From Flagellimonas aequoris (GTDB lineage Bacteria > Bacteroidota > Bacteroidia > Flavobacteriales > Flavobacteriaceae), in assembly GCF_003584165.1 (NCBI RefSeq), contig NZ_QXFJ01000030.1:186001-250000 (forward strand): a stretch of DNA of 64,000 nt, in the 5' to 3' direction. Positions 61,011-64,000 of this stretch are shown here, piece after piece. The translations under genes and the position numbers were made by a program. The notes beneath the pieces were generated by a model. The model did no database searches. It had not been told where the DNA came from and was given only the letters and a program-made list of their open reading frames with translations. The stretch's first letter is position 1. Each line of letters begins with the position of its first letter.

Positions 61011-61736
61011 ATGGGCATCAAAATTTATAAAGATAAAAATGAAGTTGCGGTACAGTTTTCAGCCTATTTTGTAGAGCAAGCAGCAGGGCGTGATGAGTTC
61101 CATGTAGCCCTTTCCGGTGGCAGTACCCCAAAGATCGTGTTCGATGTGCTGGCCGAAAACTTTGCCGATCAAGTGGACTGGGGCAAAGTGCATTTTTATT
61201 GGGGCGATGAACGCTGTGTACCTCCCACAGACGCCGAGAGTAACTACAAAATGACGGTGGAACACTTGTTTTCCAAGATTGATGTCCCCCATGAAAACAT
61301 CAACCGTATTTTGGGAGAAAGGGACCCCAATGGTGAGGCCATGCGTTATGCCAATCTCTTGGAAATCGATTTGAATCGTGTGGATGGCATTCCCCAGTTC
61401 GATTTGGTGATCTTGGGTATGGGTGATGATGGGCATACCGCATCCATTTTCCCCCATGAGATCGAACTTTGGAACGCTGCGGACCATTGTGTGGTGGCTA
61501 CCCATCCGGATTCGGGCCAAAAAAGGGTATCCATCAACGGAAAAGTGATCAACACGGCCAAGGAGGTGGCATTTTTGGTCACAGGTGCTTCCAAAGCGGA
61601 AAAAGTGGAGGCTGTCATTGAAAAGACCGAAGGTTCGGATGTTTACCCAGCATCGTTGGTCAACCCAAAATCAGGAAGGTTGATTTGGTTCTTGGACGAG
61701 GAAGCAGCAGCAAAACTCAATCAAGATCCATCATAG
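61011..61736 (+). CDS. pgl: 6-phosphogluconolactonase
   Basis: A 241-residue lactonase of the glucosamine-6-phosphate isomerase fold. Family motifs are ALSGGSTP, HFYWGDERCVPP, DLVILGMGDDGHTAS and FLVTGASKA. The ATG at 61011 fits the family; the open frame begins with a TTG at 60987 that adds 8 basic residues. An AAGGAG purine run touches the ATG. Second gene of the zwf unit. Its stop overlaps the thioesterase stop by 20 bases (convergent). Confidence 0.93.
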   Translation: MGIKIYKDKNEVAVQFSAYFVEQAAGRDEFHVALSGGSTPKIVFDVLAENFADQVDWGKVHFYWGDERCVPPTDAESNYKMTVEHLFSKIDVPHENINRILGERDPNGEAMRYANLLEIDLNRVDGIPQFDLVILGMGDDGHTASIFPHEIELWNAADHCVVATHPDSGQKRVSINGKVINTAKEVAFLVTGASKAEKVEAVIEKTEGSDVYPASLVNPKSGRLIWFLDEEAAAKLNQDPS

Positions 61737-62262
61737 CGTTTTCGCCATCCAAAAAATCCAAAAAGTCGTTTACCTTAAAGTTGGTCGACTCGTATTTGTT
61801 GTCCCTATTAAAAGCGGACTGTTTGCGTTCCTTGCTCCGAGCAAATCGCCGTATGTCTTGTTTGGTCTTTAGGATCAAACCAGGAACAACCTTATTTTTA
61901 CCATCCTTTCCCTTGGCCACCATGGTGAAATAGGAAGAATTGCAGTGTTTTACAACCCCGGTGGTCACATTTTCGGATTCTACCCGCACACCGACCACCA
62001 TGGATGTCTTCCCTGTATAGTTGATGGAGGCCTTTAGGGTGACCAGTTCCCCTACCTCAATGGGATTGAGGAAATCCACTCGGTTTACCGAAGCCGTTAC
62101 GCAATAGCTTTGGGAATGTTTGGAGGCGCAGGCAAAAGCAATTTGATCCATAAGGTTTAGGATGTGTCCTCCATGCACCTTGCCACCAAAATTGGAATGG
62201 GAGGGGAGCATCAACTCGGTAATGGAGACCCTACTTTCTTTGGACGATTTGAATTTTTTCAT
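61717..62262 (-). CDS. Acyl-CoA thioesterase, hot-dog fold
   Basis: A 181-residue YciA/BACH-type thioesterase. Family motifs: ELMLPSHSNFGGKVHGGHILNLMDQIAF with the conserved HGGxxLxxxD, then FLNPIEVGELVTLKASINY and HCNSSYFTMVAKG. Hydrolyses acyl-CoA, chain preference unknown. The last 20 bases overlap the end of pgl on the other strand. Confidence 0.9.
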   Translation of the reverse strand: MKKFKSSKESRVSITELMLPSHSNFGGKVHGGHILNLMDQIAFACASKHSQSYCVTASVNRVDFLNPIEVGELVTLKASINYTGKTSMVVGVRVESENVTTGVVKHCNSSYFTMVAKGKDGKNKVVPGLILKTKQDIRRFARSKERKQSAFNRDNKYESTNFKVNDFLDFLDGENAMMDLD

Positions 62263-62310
62263 ATTTTTTGGAATTTAATCCCTTCAGAAAAGGAATAATG
62301 GAGATTTGGA

Positions 62311-62700
62311 ATGGTTATCAAATATAACCCAAAGCTAAAGGAACTTGCAAGGCAATTAAGGCAGAATGCCACTAAAGCGGAAGTGATTTTATGGCAAAAG
62401 TTGAAGCGTGACCAAATGCATGGTTATGATTTTCATCGACAAAAGCCAATTGATGAATATATTGTGGATTTCTTCTGTAACAAATTACGACTTGCCATTG
62501 AAGTTGATGGATATTCCCATGGGATTCTGGAGGTGTGGGAGAAAGATGTGGCAAAGACAAAGCGATTGAATGAACTGGGAATCCATGTACTTCGGTTTTC
62601 AGATAATCAAGTATTGCATGACATGGAAAATGTACTATTGGTGATTGAGGATTACATTGAAAAGTTTGAAGCTACACCTCCCTCAATCCCTCCTTATTAG
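62311..62700 (+). CDS. DUF559 endonuclease-fold protein
   Basis: A 129-residue protein of the very-short-patch-repair-like endonuclease fold. Visible is LRQNATKAEVILWQKLK, FHRQKPIDEYIVDFFC with the catalytic Asp and AIEVDGYSHG with Glu and Asp, then the final strand HVLRFSDNQV. DUF559 proteins of this size are numerous in Bacteroidota and often have hairpin repeats at the 3' end, as here. Nuclease action is inferred from the fold. The stop codon lies inside a hairpin. Confidence 0.87.
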   Translation: MVIKYNPKLKELARQLRQNATKAEVILWQKLKRDQMHGYDFHRQKPIDEYIVDFFCNKLRLAIEVDGYSHGILEVWEKDVAKTKRLNELGIHVLRFSDNQVLHDMENVLLVIEDYIEKFEATPPSIPPY

Positions 62701-62743
62701 GAGGGAAGCACTTTTCCCCTCTAAAAAGAGGGGCTAGGGGTGT
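62673..62743 (+). repeat. Hairpin-rich repeat at the 3' end of the DUF559 gene
   Basis: Two perfect hairpins: CCCTCCT-TATT-AGGAGGG (62688-62705), which includes the stop codon, and CCCCTCT-AAAA-AGAGGGG (62716-62733). Outer ACACC (62673-62677) pairs with GGTGT (62739-62743), giving a closed multi-arm structure. A similar ACCCCTAGCCCCTCTTTTTAG-like sequence is dispersed with DUF559 genes in this phylum. Confidence 0.65.
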
Positions 62744-62747
62744 ATGT

Positions 62748-63113
62748 TCAATTTCTAAAAAGCGGGGATTTTTCAACGGCTACTTCGGTGATAAAATACT
62801 TGGTATCGCCCAACCAAAAAAAAGTGGCGTAGCGTTCTTTATAGGTTACTTTGATGTACTGGCCTTGGTATTCCTTCAATTTTTCAATGATGTCCTCCTC
62901 CTTGTCCTCTACCGAAAAGGAAAACACATTGGTACCCGATAGCCCTTGGCTGATTTGGCCTTCCCAGGTTTTGACCACTACCCCTTTACGACTGAACTTG
63001 ATGAGTTCCCCGGAGCGATACCCCACACTATAGGGCACATAGTAAATGAAGGCAAAATAGGCCCCAACACCGAGCACAATAACGGCAATGAGGATGGTCA
63101 GGAATTTTTTCAT
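62748..63113 (-). CDS. Small membrane protein of unknown function
   Basis: A 121-residue protein with one N-terminal transmembrane segment (4-24) and a beta-rich soluble part, VGYRSGELIKFSRKGVVVKT and EGQISQGLSGTNVFSFSVED in pieces. Homologues in flavobacteria are often wrongly named 6-phosphogluconate dehydrogenase; nothing here resembles that enzyme. The ATG at 63113 is right after RmuC's stop; the open frame continues to 63158 into rmuC and is rejected. Function unknown. Confidence 0.72.
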   Translation of the reverse strand: MKKFLTILIAVIVLGVGAYFAFIYYVPYSVGYRSGELIKFSRKGVVVKTWEGQISQGLSGTNVFSFSVEDKEEDIIEKLKEYQGQYIKVTYKERYATFFWLGDTKYFITEVAVEKSPLFRN

Positions 63114-63120
63114 GGTGTGT

Positions 63121-64000
63121 TTACTGGTTAAGTTCTTCCAAATCGTCGTCTTCAGCACGCTTCAAGATGGGTTCTGGCAATATTTTTTTGGCCTTGGCCC
63201 CCATGGTGCGAAGCTTTTCAATACTTGTGATGATGTTTCCACGGCCATCGAACAATTTGTTCATGGCGTTTTTATATTCCCCTTTGGCATCGTCCATCTT
63301 TTTGCCCACTTGGGTCAAATCACCCATAAAACCAACGAACTTATCGTATAGCGCCCCAGCCTGTCTTGCTATTTCCATGGCATTCCGTTGTTGCTTTTCA
63401 TTGCTCCACATGGTATCTATAGTTCGAAGGGTCGCCAATAAAGTAGATGGGGTAACAATGACGATATTCTGCTCAAATGCCTTGTTGTAGAGGGAGTTGT
63501 CCTCATTTACGGCAATGGCGAAAGCAGGTTCTATGGGAACGAACATCAACACAAAATCGGGACTTTCCATTTCGTAGAGGTCCTCATATTTTTTGGCTGA
63601 TAATTGCTCTACATGCCTACGAAGTGAATTGATATGGTCTTTCAGGAATTTGGGTTTGTCCTCTTCCGTGGCGTTCACAAATCGTTCGTAATCGGTAAGC
63701 GATACCTTGGAATCCACCACCATTTTCTTTCCATCGGGCAGGTGGATGATGACATCGGGCATGACCCTGCTACCATCTTCCCTAGTGAAGTTTTGCTGTA
63801 TGCTGTATTCTCTATCTTTTTCAAGACCAGACTTTTCCAAAACGCGTTCCAAGACCAATTCCCCCCAATTCCCTTGCATTTTACTGTCACCTTTCAAGGC
63901 TTTGGTCAGGTTCTCCGCTTCTTGGGTGATTTTTAAATTTTGGCTCTGCAGGTTCAACAGTTGTTCCCGCAATGCCGAATGTATGCTGATGTTCTCCTTC
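63121..64000 (-). CDS. rmuC: DNA recombination protein RmuC (partial, N-terminus beyond window)
   Basis: About 290 C-terminal residues of RmuC; the frame stays open through position 64000. The RmuC catalytic-like domain is visible: KGDSKMQGNWGELVLERVLE, MPDVIIHLPDGKKMVVDSKVSL, SPDFVLMFVPIEPAFA and MWSNEKQQRNAMEIA in short pieces. RmuC limits DNA inversions and carries a PD-(D/E)XK-related fold with a coiled-coil N-terminus. Runs off the right edge; the TTG at 63970-63972 is an internal codon, not a start. Confidence 0.9.
   Translation of the reverse strand, partial: KENISIHSALREQLLNLQSQNLKITQEAENLTKALKGDSKMQGNWGELVLERVLEKSGLEKDREYSIQQNFTREDGSRVMPDVIIHLPDGKKMVVDSKVSLTDYERFVNATEEDKPKFLKDHINSLRRHVEQLSAKKYEDLYEMESPDFVLMFVPIEPAFAIAVNEDNSLYNKAFEQNIVIVTPSTLLATLRTIDTMWSNEKQQRNAMEIARQAGALYDKFVGFMGDLTQVGKKMDDAKGEYKNAMNKLFDGRGNIITSIEKLRTMGAKAKKILPEPILKRAEDDDLEELNQ

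Noticed and set aside
62748-63113. Labelling the small membrane protein as 6-phosphogluconate dehydrogenase
   Set aside because: That name is a common transferred error for this family; the true gnd is at 57811-59223, and none of its motifs occur here.
63114-63158. Upstream extension of the small membrane protein into rmuC
   Set aside because: Overlaps the conserved end of RmuC and adds polar residues before the membrane segment.
1-64000. tRNA, rRNA, CRISPR, IS element or integrase genes
   Set aside because: None recognised by eye in any intergenic region; no transposase or Cas-like frame is present. A covariance-model scan would be needed to exclude small RNAs.

Overview
The window is chromosomal DNA from a member of the Flavobacteriaceae (Bacteroidota), probably a marine genus near Muricauda/Flagellimonas. 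The assignment rests on the house-keeping proteins (L34, type-B L31, CarB, MtaB, RmuC, the first residues of PurL), on families typical of flavobacteria (DUF4199, DUF6090, DUF6515, GlmU-like fusion), and on promoters of the Bacteroidota form TTG-N19-TAnnTTTG. Four such promoters are visible (5155-5184, 13855-13884, 41112-41141 and, with a 20-base spacer, 46411-46442). Genus-level placement is inference. No tRNA, rRNA, CRISPR array, insertion sequence or integrase was seen.

Layout. 1-5140: purL start (minus), a secreted M20 amidohydrolase, an SDR oxidoreductase followed by an AraC regulator, and rsmB. 5200-8309: a YCF48-like lipoprotein, a DUF6515 protein, and an ECF sigma / anti-sigma / Spy-like operon. 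8310-8651 is a gene-free patch of dispersed hairpin repeats. 8652-17102: ABC exporter with phosphohexomutase, GT2, DUF4199, rpmE2, a GlmU-like protein and a SulP anion transporter. 17421-21726: lipoprotein, histidine kinase, LytTR regulator and CocE/NonD hydrolase in one direction. 21783-24690: a putative sulfur operon (small Cys-containing exported protein, SoxB/5'-nucleotidase-type phosphoesterase, DoxX, DsrE) behind a clear dyad. 24830-27378: a visibly AT-rich two-gene module, a PHP-domain plus SMC/RecF-type ATPase (TrlF-like) translationally coupled to an 81-residue acidic protein. 27590-35305: DUF6090, amidohydrolase, DOPA-dioxygenase-like enzyme, YceI, two AraC regulators and a second SDR. 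35520-46149: mtaB, acetyltransferase, alpha/beta hydrolase, lytic transglycosylase, M23 peptidase, an AT-rich MltR/HEPN-like gene, rpmH, carB, a lipoprotein, and an AhpD-like protein with a Crp/Fnr regulator. 46451-52800: small exported protein and a complete RND efflux trio. 52924-57788: Dabb, VOC, S9 peptidase, MscS-type channel and ChaN. 57811-61736: the oxidative pentose-phosphate enzymes, gnd diverging from zwf-pgl. 61717-64000: thioesterase, DUF559 endonuclease-like protein with hairpin repeats, a small membrane protein and rmuC (cut by the window end).

The strongest unexplained signals are: (1) three AraC-regulator loci that each carry a direct repeat with a 21-23 base period upstream of the presumed target gene, two of them placed 20-21 bases upstream of a -7-like element that lacks a TTG -33 box; (2) the PHP-ATPase/acidic-protein module, a candidate defence or nucleic-acid-processing system; (3) the DsrE-DoxX-phosphoesterase operon with its CTGTAACT dyad; (4) a 25-base near-direct repeat flanking the SulP gene, as if that gene had been inserted at the 3' end of the GlmU-like gene.
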